From contig NZ_WJIB01000018.1 in NCBI RefSeq assembly GCF_019400745.1, forward strand, positions 1-64,000: a stretch of 64,000 bases of DNA. Reading direction: 5' to 3'. This DNA is from Cohnella sp. CFH 77786. Lineage in GTDB: Bacteria > Bacillota > Bacilli > Paenibacillales > Paenibacillaceae. The notes below the pieces were generated by a model, which saw only the letters and a list, made by a program, of their open reading frames with translations, was not told the origin of the DNA and made no database searches. Each line of letters opens with the position of its first letter. Position 1 is the stretch's first letter. Position numbers and translations under genes: made by a program. Below are positions 10,609 through 18,955 of the stretch, piece by piece.

Positions 10609-10661
10609 GCTTCGGAATGAAATGGCAGCTTATTTTAGGAGAAATTTAACCGAAAATGTCT

Positions 10662-10689
10662 TTTACTCCCCCCCTAATTAAGATACAAT
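10662..10689 (+). promoter_or_regulatory. Possible promoter of the lipoprotein gene
   Basis: TTTACT (10662-10667), a 16-nt spacer and TACAAT (10684-10689), 45 nt upstream of the TTG start. Confidence 0.4.
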
Positions 10690-10734
10690 TGACGTTGTTC
10701 CATCGATCTTAATTCATGAGGGGAGTTTTACACT

Positions 10735-11835
10735 TTGGCAAGATCCAAAGTTTGGTTGTCGCTGGTTGCATTCATGCTCACGACCGCGCTGCTTCTCGCC
10801 GGCTGCAATAGCAACAAGTCGCCGCAGGAAGCGCTCAAAGCCGCTATGATCAAGTCCGCTGAGATGAAATCCTACAGCTTCAAAGGCAGCATGAAAATCG
10901 AGGACCTCAGCTTCCAAGCCGACGGCGCGGATGCCGAACAGACCAAGGCCATGCTGTCGATGTTCAAAGACACGGACATCTCCTGGACAGGCGCGTACAA
11001 GGCGGATCCGATGCATGTCGAAATGACGCTGTCCCTCGCCATGAAAGGCGACATGGCCGTCAATTTCAACATTCCGATCATCATGGAGAAGGAAAAAATG
11101 TGGGTGAAAATCCCGAACATTCCTTTCTTCCCGTTGCCGCAGGACATGGTGGGCAAGTTCCTGGAGCTCGATCTGAAGAAGATGGCCGAAGAGTCCGGCG
11201 AACCGATGCCGAACCTCGATCCGGGCAAATCGCAGAAATTCGCCAACGACATTCTCGCCATCATCTTCAACAACGTAGACGAGAAGCAGTATCTGTCTGA
11301 TGTCAAAGTGAAGGACGCCGGCCTGCCGGAAGGCAACGACGTGAAGCAAGTGATCCGTTTCCAAGTGAACAAGGACCAAGTCGAACCGTTCGCGAACACC
11401 GTCGTCGAGAAGATCGCCCCGGAAATCATCGACCTGCTGTCCAAAAACGCCGAATACCGCGACATGCTCGGCCTGAAACAAGAAGACCTGGACCAGGCGA
11501 AGAAAGAACTCGGCGACACCAAGAAAGAAGACATCACCAAGGGCATGGAAGAGTTCAAGAAAGCCGTCAAAACGCTGGAAGTGACCGCGAACGTCGGGAT
11601 CGATGCCAAGGAATATCCGGTGTACTCCGACATGCATGTGAAAGCTTCGGTCGATGCGGAAGGCGACGCTGTCACTTTCGCGTTCAAAGTCGTTTCCGAG
11701 ACGAAAGACATCAACAAAGACGTGAAACTCGAATACCCGGAAGGCCCGAAAGACGTCGTTACCATGGAGCAATTCGAGCAGCAAATGGGCGGCGCGTTCG
11801 GCACAGACGCTCCGGCTCAAGGCTCGGAGAACTAA
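10735..11835 (+). CDS. Conserved lipoprotein (DUF6612-like)
   Basis: A 366-aa lipoprotein with signal peptide and lipobox LLAGC (Cys at about 23), then KSPQEALKAAMIKSAEMKSY. The mature part alternates beta strands and helices (SFKGSMKIEDL, MTLSLAMKGD, VIRFQVNKDQ). This resembles the LppX/LprG-like or DUF6612 lipoproteins common in Paenibacillus, whose roles are poorly defined. The start is TTG 10735, preceded by GAGGGGA. A terminator follows directly, so it is monocistronic. Confidence 0.75.
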   Translation: MARSKVWLSLVAFMLTTALLLAGCNSNKSPQEALKAAMIKSAEMKSYSFKGSMKIEDLSFQADGADAEQTKAMLSMFKDTDISWTGAYKADPMHVEMTLSLAMKGDMAVNFNIPIIMEKEKMWVKIPNIPFFPLPQDMVGKFLELDLKKMAEESGEPMPNLDPGKSQKFANDILAIIFNNVDEKQYLSDVKVKDAGLPEGNDVKQVIRFQVNKDQVEPFANTVVEKIAPEIIDLLSKNAEYRDMLGLKQEDLDQAKKELGDTKKEDITKGMEEFKKAVKTLEVTANVGIDAKEYPVYSDMHVKASVDAEGDAVTFAFKVVSETKDINKDVKLEYPEGPKDVVTMEQFEQQMGGAFGTDAPAQGSEN

Positions 11836-11855
11836 TCGATATTATCCATCAACAG

Positions 11856-11883
11856 ACGCCCTCGCGTAAGCGGGGGCGTTTTG
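11856..11883 (+). terminator. Terminator after lipoprotein gene
   Basis: ACGCCCTCGC, a GTAA loop and GCGGGGGCGT are followed by TTTT. Confidence 0.8.
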
Positions 11884-11969
11884 TGTTGACAAAAACAAGC
11901 AACTTATTTTCGATGGTCAAAGCAATGGATCAACGGGATGAATAACCAAAGGGATGGTCGTCGGATCGT

Positions 11970-12176
11970 TTGATTGCGTTGTTGAAAAATACTCAGGACG
12001 ATTTGGCGAGTCAAAATGAAGATTCCGGTGTATTTATAAAGGGAGAACAACAAAACGATATAACGCTAAGTTCGCCAATAAAAATAATTGTAATAGCCCT
12101 CAGTCTAATCATTGGGCTTTTCTTTACCCTCCTTATCAATTTGTTTTTACAGCGAAAAAAAGGTAATCAAGCATAA
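11970..12176 (+). CDS. Doubtful small single-pass membrane protein
   Basis: A possible 68-aa ORF from TTG 11970 ends 22 nt before the next start. It has a polar N-terminus, one strong transmembrane segment (IKIIVIALSLIIGLFFTLLINLF) and a basic tail (RKKGNQA). No clear SD precedes the TTG, and the only AAGGGAG inside lies before no in-frame start. It may be the C-terminal remnant of a larger membrane protein. The rest of the 363-bp gap shows nothing else. Confidence 0.35.
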   Translation: MIALLKNTQDDLASQNEDSGVFIKGEQQNDITLSSPIKIIVIALSLIIGLFFTLLINLFLQRKKGNQA

Positions 12177-12198
12177 ATTGATTACAAGGAGAATCAGT

Positions 12199-12645
12199 AT
12201 GAAGGTGAGGTTGGCCTTCTATTTAATCGCATTGTTCATGCTTGCCGGATGTTCATCAAATTCAAAGAGCGTGAACAATCCAGATGCCCGGACGGCGCAG
12301 ATTTACCTGGAGAGCCGAGGTTATCAGATTGTCTCGTACGAAGGAGTGGTTTACGAATATACGTTAAACAAAGAAAACGTGACCCGTCTCCCTTATTCTG
12401 CTTATTGGCAATTGCCAGGCAACGATCCCGAACCCGTCTTTGGAAAGTCGGTTACCGTGCACAAATTTATCGTGAAAAACCACCCGCTTGATCATTACCA
12501 TTCTGGCGAATACAAAGCAAAAGGGAAAACCGAAGCTTATGTACACATAGCCGAGGGGAAAGTAGCAGCAGGTACCTCTTTCCCTGTCATGGATCAGGGA
12601 TTAGACGGTGGATACTGGAATATAGATGGTGTCCCGTTAAAATGA
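12199..12645 (+). CDS. Small lipoprotein of unknown function
   Basis: A 148-aa lipoprotein with signal sequence and lipobox MLAGC (Cys18) and a Ser/Asn-rich linker. ATG 12199 is preceded by AAGGAG. The mature domain (YLESRGYQIVSYEGVVYEYTL; ending GGYWNIDGVPLK) is not one I can name. It is the last chromosomal gene before the tRNA-Pro island. Confidence 0.7.
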   Translation: MKVRLAFYLIALFMLAGCSSNSKSVNNPDARTAQIYLESRGYQIVSYEGVVYEYTLNKENVTRLPYSAYWQLPGNDPEPVFGKSVTVHKFIVKNHPLDHYHSGEYKAKGKTEAYVHIAEGKVAAGTSFPVMDQGLDGGYWNIDGVPLK

Positions 12646-12654
12646 GTAGTCCGC

Positions 12655-12680
12655 AACCGGTCCGCGAGGGCCGGTTCTTT
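12655..12680 (+). terminator. Terminator after small lipoprotein
   Basis: AACCGGTCC, a GCGA loop and GGGCCGGTT are followed by CTTT. Confidence 0.65.
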
Positions 12681-12741
12681 ATGTTTCGACGAGGGTGGGG
12701 AGGATGTCGAACATACGAATTACGAATCGCTGACAAAAAGC

Positions 12742-12768
12742 AAAAAAACCTTGATTTCTCAAGGTTTT
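12742..12768 (-). terminator. Ancestral terminator of tRNA-Pro
   Basis: A perfect 10-bp stem (AAAACCTTGA / TCAAGGTTTT, loop TTTC) has seven Ts on the minus strand. It lies just beyond the truncated tRNA-Pro 3' end, where the terminator of the uninterrupted tRNA gene would be. This marks the left side as chromosomal flank. Confidence 0.75.
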
Positions 12769-12778
12769 GGGATTTCGA

Positions 12779-12829
12779 AGATGGTCGAGACGACAGGATT
12801 CGAACCTGCGACCTCTTGGTCCCGAACCA
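12779..12829 (-). repeat. Left attachment site: truncated tRNA-Pro 3' end
   Basis: It matches 50 of 51 bases of 41128-41178 (C12801 versus T41150). Identity stops after the anticodon arm; the 5' half of the tRNA is missing, so it is not a functional tRNA. Confidence 0.9.
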
Positions 12830-12942
12830 TGAGTCCAATGTGTTAGCACGTGTTATGACAGTTTAAGGAGCCTTATTCTGTATGGTTTCTCGGGCTTAAT
12901 GTGTTGTTCTGAACTATCCTAGATTATTTAAGTTTAACGCTG

Positions 12943-12961
12943 TAGGTACACGTTAGGTACA
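12943..12961 (+). repeat. Putative integrase arm-type sites (left end)
   Basis: TAGGTACA occurs twice, 11 bp apart, about 115 bp inside the left att. Similar AGGTACACCG motifs lie near the right end. No gene was seen in 12830-13095. Confidence 0.4.
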
Positions 12962-13095
12962 TAAACGAAAATTAAGAGTCTTCTTTAAATGCGCTTTCGA
13001 TCATTTGGATTTTTTTGAAAATGATTATTGAGGGCTTGGTTTCTTATTGCCCAAATTAGTAATCCGCTCATCAATTGAAGGGAGAGCAAGTTTCT

Positions 13096-14646
13096 ATGTC
13101 AGGAAATCAGCTAACTAACGACAGTTATATAAAATTGTTGGAGTATCAATATGAAGACCATATCACTGATTTCACGATGCCGAATTATGATCGGAACTTT
13201 GAAAAACAAAACAATTTCGGCTACATAGCGATGGTAAAGGATATGTCATCATTGAAATACAAACATCAGTACGCAAGAAGCCGACCGATCCTAATTAAAA
13301 AAATTGATGAGGGATATGAGTACTATACTCCAAATTTATTTTACACCAACAAATCTCGATGTAAAACGAAGTTACGGTGGATGATGGGGTTTACTTTTGA
13401 TTTTGATGAGGAGCATTTATTTGAATTAGGAATCAGTTCAGAAGCTGGGTTAATTACGCATATCGAAGGCTTTGGATTTCAGGTTTGCGCTCTTGTAGCT
13501 ACTCCTTCAGGGGGTTACCACGTCTATATGCCTCTAAAGCCTCTTCGAGGCTTCTGGAACGGCGAGAGCACTATTAAGCGTTATGACCGCTTGATTAAAA
13601 AAATCGCTCGTCTAATTGGCTCTGATCTGCACGCAGCTTCGGCAGAGCATTATTTTCGCTTGCCGAGAAAAGATAATGTCTTGTACTTTAAACCTCTTCA
13701 AAAACCAAGCATCGATGATTATGAGACTATCCTGAATACTTTCGAATGTAACAAAAAAACAACTGTTCGAGAAAATGTGATTCGTTCTGGAAAAATAATG
13801 TCTAGTAAAGCTATGGTCCAGTTATTCATGGGTAAGTTTAAGTCTAAAACGAGTTGGAAAGGACGAAAACTTGGCCGAAATAATGCCGCTTTCACACTTG
13901 CATTGGGTTATAAATTAGATGGTTTGAGTAAAGAGGAAGCTACATTAGTTTTAGGTAAATGGTACGAGCGTATCAATCATGAAGATTTTACTTGGGATGA
14001 AGTAAGGAACTGTATCAATCATGCTTACAGCGGGAACTATCAAAAAGTGTCCTGGTCAATTGTCTATGCACTAACTGGAATTTGGATCGGGCCATCTACG
14101 CCGCGTAAAGAGCGAACAGAAAGGAAAGACCACTTTTATGAAATCGAAGCGGATTTATTGAGCTTTCTTGAACGGAGCGTAATCGAAAACGGGGAGTCTC
14201 CATGCATGTCTCAAGATGAACTTGCCAAAGTGTTACAAGTAAAAAAACGATCTTTAGAATACATTATCTCAAAACTGAAAGTGGAGGGTAGACTTAATAT
14301 TGAAAAAGTGAGAATAGGACGATCGTTTGTTTCTAAATATCTCATCACTGAGTCAGCTCAAATTAGCAGTAATGAGGCAGAAGTAGAATGCTTACAGGAC
14401 AATCTAGTTAACATAGACATTTATAAAAACTCGAAAAGCCGCAAAGTCAGAAAAATGCCTCGGACATCGCCAAATATTCACTCCGCACACCGGAAAGAAC
14501 CTATTTTTTGTGCTAATGATTATGGGTTCAAAAAGCAGTTCTCCAATCACCCATCTGCCGAAAAAAAACCAGTACGCAGCAATGAGGCGTCAGGATCTCC
14601 GAACGATAGAGTTATTGATTATGCGGAGCCTCCCCCATTGATATAA
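13096..14646 (+). CDS. Replication protein with archaeo-eukaryotic primase-like domain
   Basis: This 516-aa protein has features of the AEP/PrimPol superfamily: an FDFD acidic pair (about residues 101-104), an SGGYHVY segment with the conserved His (about 138-144) and HYFRLPR (about 185-191). A PriCT-like helical region follows (GRNNAAFTLALGY; DEVRNCINHAYSGN, about 263-335). A winged-helix-like segment lies near 375-425 (MSQDELAKVLQVKKRSLEYII), then a polar tail. The start is ATG 13096 after AGGGAGAG. It is the first gene of the island and probably initiates replication of the excised element together with the iterons downstream. The family assignment rests on motif order only. Confidence 0.7.
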   Translation: MSGNQLTNDSYIKLLEYQYEDHITDFTMPNYDRNFEKQNNFGYIAMVKDMSSLKYKHQYARSRPILIKKIDEGYEYYTPNLFYTNKSRCKTKLRWMMGFTFDFDEEHLFELGISSEAGLITHIEGFGFQVCALVATPSGGYHVYMPLKPLRGFWNGESTIKRYDRLIKKIARLIGSDLHAASAEHYFRLPRKDNVLYFKPLQKPSIDDYETILNTFECNKKTTVRENVIRSGKIMSSKAMVQLFMGKFKSKTSWKGRKLGRNNAAFTLALGYKLDGLSKEEATLVLGKWYERINHEDFTWDEVRNCINHAYSGNYQKVSWSIVYALTGIWIGPSTPRKERTERKDHFYEIEADLLSFLERSVIENGESPCMSQDELAKVLQVKKRSLEYIISKLKVEGRLNIEKVRIGRSFVSKYLITESAQISSNEAEVECLQDNLVNIDIYKNSKSRKVRKMPRTSPNIHSAHRKEPIFCANDYGFKKQFSNHPSAEKKPVRSNEASGSPNDRVIDYAEPPPLI

Positions 14647-14807
14647 GCGAAGCGAATGCCCTTTGTAGGGGCAGAAGCTCGTATGAAAGGTACAGTACCG
14701 AGCGGTCTGTAGCTGTCGGTGTGGTGAACGAGAGTAAAGTATCCCAGTCTGAGGGGTTGCTTCAAGTAAATAGATTTCCAGCATTATTGTGAAAGGGGTA
14801 ATTAGAA

Positions 14808-15617
14808 TTGCAGTTAATGCCTTTTTGTCCTGTATGTAAAAATAGCGGCGTTGTCTTTAGAAAGTATAGAGATTATTTTGATATATCTATTAAGCCGTCT
14901 GTAAGAATACAGAAATGTTATCATTGCCAAGGAGGAAAACTGCTTCTTAAGATTGACAAGACTCGAAATGTCGAAGACGACATCATTGAATTCACAAAAA
15001 TGCAGGAAAAAATAACAATACCGGCTGAGTACATAAATTCGGAATTTAACAAAGATATTCTGGCGAAATCGTCAAGGTTATCGAATGAGCAAAGAAACTC
15101 ACAGGAATTTCAGCGTTTTTTAGGGTTAATGGAATCCCTTTATCAAAAATTTGTCCGGGGTGAAAAGCTCAAAAGGAATATCTTCATTTCATCAAAAATT
15201 GAGTATGTACTTCACAATTTTGTATATGCCTGTATGATTAAAGCTTTGAGGCATAATAAAGTAGTAGCCCCATACATCGATACTCAAGAGATAATAAGAC
15301 TAGTAAGGGTTCAGAATAAGTTTGAATTTGATCTTGATTATTTTGATTATATGGATCGCTTTGAAAATCAGCTGAGTTCTTATGATGTATGTTTTATTGG
15401 GTTCCCGAAAGGATATACGTCTCGAAGTGATGTCATGGCAATGCAGGAAATACTGAAAATTAGGAAGAGAAAAAAACGGCAAACTATTGTTATTTCAAAA
15501 ATGTCACCGGAAAAACTTAACTCAATCTGGGACTCTACGAATGAATTTTATTTTTCGCGAGATTTCGAGAGATTAAAAGGTGACCATTTTTCTGAGCTAG
15601 CAGTTATAGATTATTAA
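14808..15617 (+). CDS. Helicase-loader-like protein with N-terminal zinc finger, P-loop lost
   Basis: The 269-aa product begins with a CPVC...CYHC zinc-binding pair (Cys7, Cys10, Cys37, Cys40). The rest has the outline of DnaC/DnaI-type loaders: a hydrophobic strand where Walker A should be (KRNIFISSKIEYVLHNF), a Walker-B-like strand (YDVCFIGFP) and VISKMSPEKLNSI, like the sensor segment of DnaC. The GxxGxGKT loop is absent, so ATP binding is doubtful. The start is TTG 14808, 9 nt after AAAGGGG. It follows the primase gene and may help load a host helicase. The functional call is an inference. Confidence 0.45.
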   Translation: MQLMPFCPVCKNSGVVFRKYRDYFDISIKPSVRIQKCYHCQGGKLLLKIDKTRNVEDDIIEFTKMQEKITIPAEYINSEFNKDILAKSSRLSNEQRNSQEFQRFLGLMESLYQKFVRGEKLKRNIFISSKIEYVLHNFVYACMIKALRHNKVVAPYIDTQEIIRLVRVQNKFEFDLDYFDYMDRFENQLSSYDVCFIGFPKGYTSRSDVMAMQEILKIRKRKKRQTIVISKMSPEKLNSIWDSTNEFYFSRDFERLKGDHFSELAVIDY

Positions 15618-15970
15618 TTAAGTCCAAGGAACTCTTCGCAGAATCCGCCACTCTCAGAAGTGGATAGATTAATAATGAAAGAAAACAAACAATAGTGTTA
15701 CGTTCTCGCGATTCCAAGGTGACTTAGCCAGAACGATGATCAACAAAAATGGCGAGGAATATGAGGTTTAAGTAAATAAGATGGGTGTGGTCGTTTTGCA
15801 AAGTTCTGCGCTTTTAACGAAAGATCGGCCCCATATGTCGCGCAGTTTTTCCCCAGTAGACGTTCAATGAGATGAACGAGGGACCGATTATCTTTCCCGG
15901 CCTTTTTAATAGCTCTGAGTGATCTGGAATTGGCCGTTCGTATTGAAAGTCGAGACTGGGAGGAGAATTT
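15618..15970. other. Intergenic region, no gene seen
   Basis: 353 bp between the loader-like gene and the DUF2442-like gene. A short frame ending in NGEEYEV near 15740-15770 could be a gene remnant. No tRNA, clear terminator or promoter was recognised. Confidence 0.4.
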
Positions 15971-16510
15971 ATGGATGTCATGAAATATCGGCCTTACGAG
16001 AGGACGATATTAAAATCACTACTAGAGGAAGGAATCGAGCCTAAGGAAGCGGAAAAACTGATTACTAAGTATTATCCTGTAATCTATAAGAGGAATTTTA
16101 GAGGAGCCATTAATGCGGAAGAGTATGTACCAATGCTATTAGATATTTCAAGAAAAGGCGAATCGCTTGATGACTTAAAGAAAGATGTCTATAGGTGCGA
16201 TCCCAAGGAGAAAAGAATTACACGTATATTTCCTGTCGCCAATTTAAAATTGCTAATTGAGTATGATAATCGGGAGTATGGGGTTTTCGATGTTAAAAAT
16301 TATTATAAGGAACTTAGTAAGCCATTTTATTTAATAACTGAAGATCCTGTTTTATTGAATGCAGCCGCTCATATCATAGATTTGACTCAAGACTTAAGTC
16401 TGTTTTATTCAGCAACGCTGGATAAAGAAAAAGGTGTAGTTATATGGGATAATGGGTTTATGCTCAAGCAAGTCGAACTATATGAGAACAGTAATAAAGT
16501 CGTGCTTTAA
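15971..16510 (+). CDS. Hypothetical protein with DUF2442-like C-terminal domain
   Basis: A 179-aa protein with a well-placed SD (GGGAGGAG). Residues 1-75 are helical and rich in charged residues. From about residue 80 (RIFPVANLKLLIEYDNREYGVFDVKNYY) it resembles DUF2442, a small domain often found next to mobile or toxin-antitoxin genes. The function is unknown. It lies just upstream of the iteron array. Confidence 0.6.
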   Translation: MDVMKYRPYERTILKSLLEEGIEPKEAEKLITKYYPVIYKRNFRGAINAEEYVPMLLDISRKGESLDDLKKDVYRCDPKEKRITRIFPVANLKLLIEYDNREYGVFDVKNYYKELSKPFYLITEDPVLLNAAAHIIDLTQDLSLFYSATLDKEKGVVIWDNGFMLKQVELYENSNKVVL

Positions 16511-16564
16511 ACTTCTACTGAGTACAGGTGTTTTACAGGTTTCCGATTTCTCTTTAACGCATAG

Positions 16565-17095
16565 CCCTATTACTTACAGATGAGTACATTTACTAACTGC
16601 TCCCGGAAATGATAACTACAGATGAAGTACAGTTGATAACTACTTCGGAAATGATAACTACAGATGAAGTACAGTTGATAACTACTTCGGAAATGATAAC
16701 TACAGATGAAGTACAGTTGATAACTACTTCGGAAATGATAACTACAGATGAAGTACAGTTGATAACTACTTCGGAAATGATAACTACAGATGAAGTACAG
16801 TTGATAACTACTTCGGAAATGATAACTACAGATGAAGTACAGTTGATAACTACTTCGGAAATGATAACTACAGATGAAGTACAGTTATTAACTGCTTCGG
16901 AGTTGATAACTACAGATGAAGTACAGTTATTAACTGCTTCGGAGTTGATAACTACAGATGAAGTACAGTTATTAACTGCTTCGGAGTTGATAACTACAGA
17001 TGAAGTACAGTTATTAACTGCTTCGGAGTTGATAACTACAGATGAAGTACAGTTAACTGCTTCGGAGTTGATAACTACAAATGAGGTACAGCTGT
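16565..17095 (+). repeat. Iteron-like array, 12-13 tandem 42-bp units
   Basis: Twelve clear direct repeats start at 16609 (unit starts GATAACTACAGATGAAGTAC), with a diverged thirteenth just upstream. Six units are of one type (TTGATAACTACTTCGG), about five of a second (TTATTAACTGCTTCGG), one of which is 3 bp short, then a partial unit. TGATAACTAC occurs twice in each first-type unit. Because 42 is a multiple of 3, a 196-codon frame (14-residue period, MITTDEVQLITTSE) stays open. It has no SD, so I read the array as DNA-binding iterons, probably the element's origin. Confidence 0.75.
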
Positions 17096-17304
17096 GTGTA
17101 ATTTCATCATTTGATTGTTGTGGATTATTTGTGGATAGTCAACGAACCCCCCAGTTACGTTCATATAGAAGAGGTAGAGGTTTGAAAATCAGAAGATAAA
17201 ATCAATAGTCATTAATCAGAGGAAAAGTCGGAAAATGTAAAAGTATTGCAGTTCAAAATACAGATATGTTAAAGTAAATTTAATTAAATACCCAAAAACG
17301 GAAG

Positions 17305-17354
17305 CACCGTTTTCATTTAACGTTGAAACGCGTTATTTGAAGACGGTGTTTTTT
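17305..17354 (+). terminator. Terminator-like hairpin before small gene
   Basis: CACCGTTTTC (17305-17314) pairs with GAAGACGGTG (17339-17348), followed by six Ts. It lies 20 bp before the start of the 68-aa gene and could end iteron-region transcription or act as an attenuator. Confidence 0.6.
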
Positions 17355-17374
17355 CGTTTAAAAGGAGGCTTATC

Positions 17375-17581
17375 ATGAAACAAATTATCATTAATACTGA
17401 CAGTCAATTTCAACATTGTATTGAAACCAACGCGATTGTAGAAGCCTTGTTCCAAGGCGAGGTTAGTTATTTTGGGATATTAGAAACTTTTACTGATGCT
17501 ACAGTGATGTTTCAAGGGGGAGCCTATTTTTTAAGAGAAAATTGCGAGTTTAGAATGGCTCTATTCTTGATAAACGATTAA
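17375..17581 (+). CDS. Small hypothetical protein
   Basis: A 68-aa ORF with a strong SD (AAAGGAGG) 8 nt before its ATG. It is mainly beta-type (GEVSYFGILETFTDATVMFQGG) with no membrane segment or known motif. A terminator-like hairpin directly precedes it. Confidence 0.5.
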   Translation: MKQIIINTDSQFQHCIETNAIVEALFQGEVSYFGILETFTDATVMFQGGAYFLRENCEFRMALFLIND

Positions 17582-17763
17582 TTGTTGTTAGTAACACTTA
17601 TATGTAGCTAGCTCTCATTGATAAAACCACGAAATTCCGGAATACAGTCAGACGTGATAGACAGGGGCAGGAAGGCGAACTTCCTGCATTTTTTACCCCC
17701 TTGAATAGAACTCTTGTTCGCGTATATACTAAGAACAAACGTTCCCATTATGGAGGGCTACAA

Positions 17764-17889
17764 ATGAATCGACAACCAGCCGAAACCGTACTGAAGGAAT
17801 GCCAGAACTGTCTTACCGTTTATCCAGCGCCGCCGACCGCAGGGTGCACGATATGCCCGCGCTGCGGTCAACGCTCCTGCGGAGAGTGA
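17764..17889 (+). CDS. Small zinc-ribbon-like protein
   Basis: A 41-aa product from ATG 17764 with GGAGGG upstream. It has CQNC, then C-T-I-C and C-G-Q-R-S-C, giving paired cysteines of a zinc ribbon. It opens a GC-richer block (17.7-19.8 kb) of four co-directional genes plus an SASP. Function unknown. Confidence 0.55.
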   Translation: MNRQPAETVLKECQNCLTVYPAPPTAGCTICPRCGQRSCGE

Positions 17890-17894
17890 TATCG

Positions 17895-18098
17895 ATGGTG
17901 ATGATCGAGAAGTATATCGGGCGTAGCGCCGAGATCATTTACCAGGACAGTAAGGGAAACTTCACAAAGCGGAGAATAACCGTCTATTCAGTTCGCGACG
18001 GACAAGTTCGTGCGCTGGACTGGGATAAGCGGGCATTCCGCACTTTGCTAAGTGACCGAATTCTTTCGGCGTTGCCAGTGGCGGTGCGTGCGGTATGA
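17895..18098 (+). CDS. Small WYL-like protein
   Basis: A 67-aa protein starting at ATG 17895, 8 nt after GGAGAG. The pattern AEIIYQDSKGNFTKRRITVYSV...VRALDWDKRAFRTLLSDRI resembles the WYL fold core (IEYRDRKG...RYLRAYCHLRGEFRTFRLDRI). It has no DNA-binding part, so it may be a stand-alone ligand or nucleic-acid sensor. Its stop overlaps the next start (ATGA). Paralogues of this type accompany ATP-dependent ligases in some Bacillota, but that is from memory. Confidence 0.5.
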   Translation: MVMIEKYIGRSAEIIYQDSKGNFTKRRITVYSVRDGQVRALDWDKRAFRTLLSDRILSALPVAVRAV

Positions 18099-18568
18099 GT
18101 AAACTGGAAGGGAATGGGCGGTGGGGAACGAAGATGTTACTAACTGAACATCAGGAGCAATTCGAGTCGCGCAATCAACCGAAGGCGACCGGTAAAGCAA
18201 CGACGGAAGAACTAACGATGATAAGAGATTACGTGTTACTTCCGCACATTTTGACCATCTTGCAAAATAGTTTAAACGATGTCCAAAATTCAACGAATGT
18301 TCTTAAGAAAGCGTTTATCGCGTTCACCCAATCGATCATGAATCGGGTAACGAAGGATATGTACGAAGTGAAGCGTGAACTCAGCCGGCGCAACATTAAG
18401 ATTCTGAACGACGAACAGGCTGATATGATCGTCTATCACCGGTTCGTGTGTCGCGGGTACGAAGACCGTTTTGGGATGGTACGCGAGGTCATGCGGTCGG
18501 AAATCACCGTACGGATATCGAAATACATTAACGACATTTACGCGTTGCTGAGAGAAAATACGAAATAA
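18095..18568 (+). CDS. Hypothetical helical protein
   Basis: This 157-aa protein is translationally coupled to the WYL-like gene by a 4-nt overlap. It is almost entirely helical (YVLLPHILTILQNSLNDVQNS, ILNDEQADMIVYHRFVCRGYEDRF). No known motif was recognised. It is grouped with the SASP and ligase genes by position and base composition. Confidence 0.6.
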   Translation: MSKLEGNGRWGTKMLLTEHQEQFESRNQPKATGKATTEELTMIRDYVLLPHILTILQNSLNDVQNSTNVLKKAFIAFTQSIMNRVTKDMYEVKRELSRRNIKILNDEQADMIVYHRFVCRGYEDRFGMVREVMRSEITVRISKYINDIYALLRENTK

Positions 18569-18572
18569 AACG

Positions 18573-18592
18573 ATCCCCGCGATTGCGAGGAT
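18573..18592 (-). terminator. Bidirectional terminator between helical protein and SASP
   Basis: ATCCCCGC and GCGAGGAT flank a GATT loop. On the minus strand a TTTTATTT tract follows, fitting the end of the SASP gene. Confidence 0.55.
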
Positions 18593-18606
18593 ACGGGAGA
18601 TTACGT

Positions 18607-18819
18607 TTAGAAACGTCCTGTTCCGCCGACCAGTTGTTGCTCAGCGATTTGGATCATACGGCGGACCATGTTTCCGCCGATCGCCCCCATGTCACGCGAC
18701 GTCTTATCGCCGTTGTAAGCTTGATCAAGCGGAATGGTGAGTTGTTGCGCGACTTCAAATTTCAGCCTATCTAGCGCGCCGCGGGCGTTCTTCACCACGT
18801 ATTGATTCCGATTTGGCAT
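18607..18819 (-). CDS. Alpha/beta-type small acid-soluble spore protein
   Basis: A 70-aa SASP of the SspA/B/C family, which coats and protects spore DNA. Conserved segments include the germination-protease-site region (LKFEVAQQL) and the C-terminal TSRDMGAIGGNMVRRMIQIAEQQ. The SD is strong (GGAGGTGAG). It is opposed to its neighbours and lies inside the mobile element, next to an ATP-dependent DNA ligase. Confidence 0.92.
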   Translation of the reverse strand: MPNRNQYVVKNARGALDRLKFEVAQQLTIPLDQAYNGDKTSRDMGAIGGNMVRRMIQIAEQQLVGGTGRF

Positions 18820-18955
18820 CTTTTCTCACCTCCACGATTTATGACTTATTATGTTTCCGCACATTGGCTCCTATGCATTAACTTACCGCGTCACACCGTC
18901 ATTCACGAGTGCTACAATCGGTATATCATTGTTTATTGATTGGTGGTATGCCGTT

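Noticed and set aside
12779-12829. A second tRNA-Pro gene
   Set aside because: Only the 3' part is present; the D-arm and 5' acceptor strand are missing. It is the left att copy.
16565-17095. CRISPR array
   Set aside because: The 42-bp units are directly adjacent and nearly identical over their full length, with no unique spacers and no cas genes nearby.
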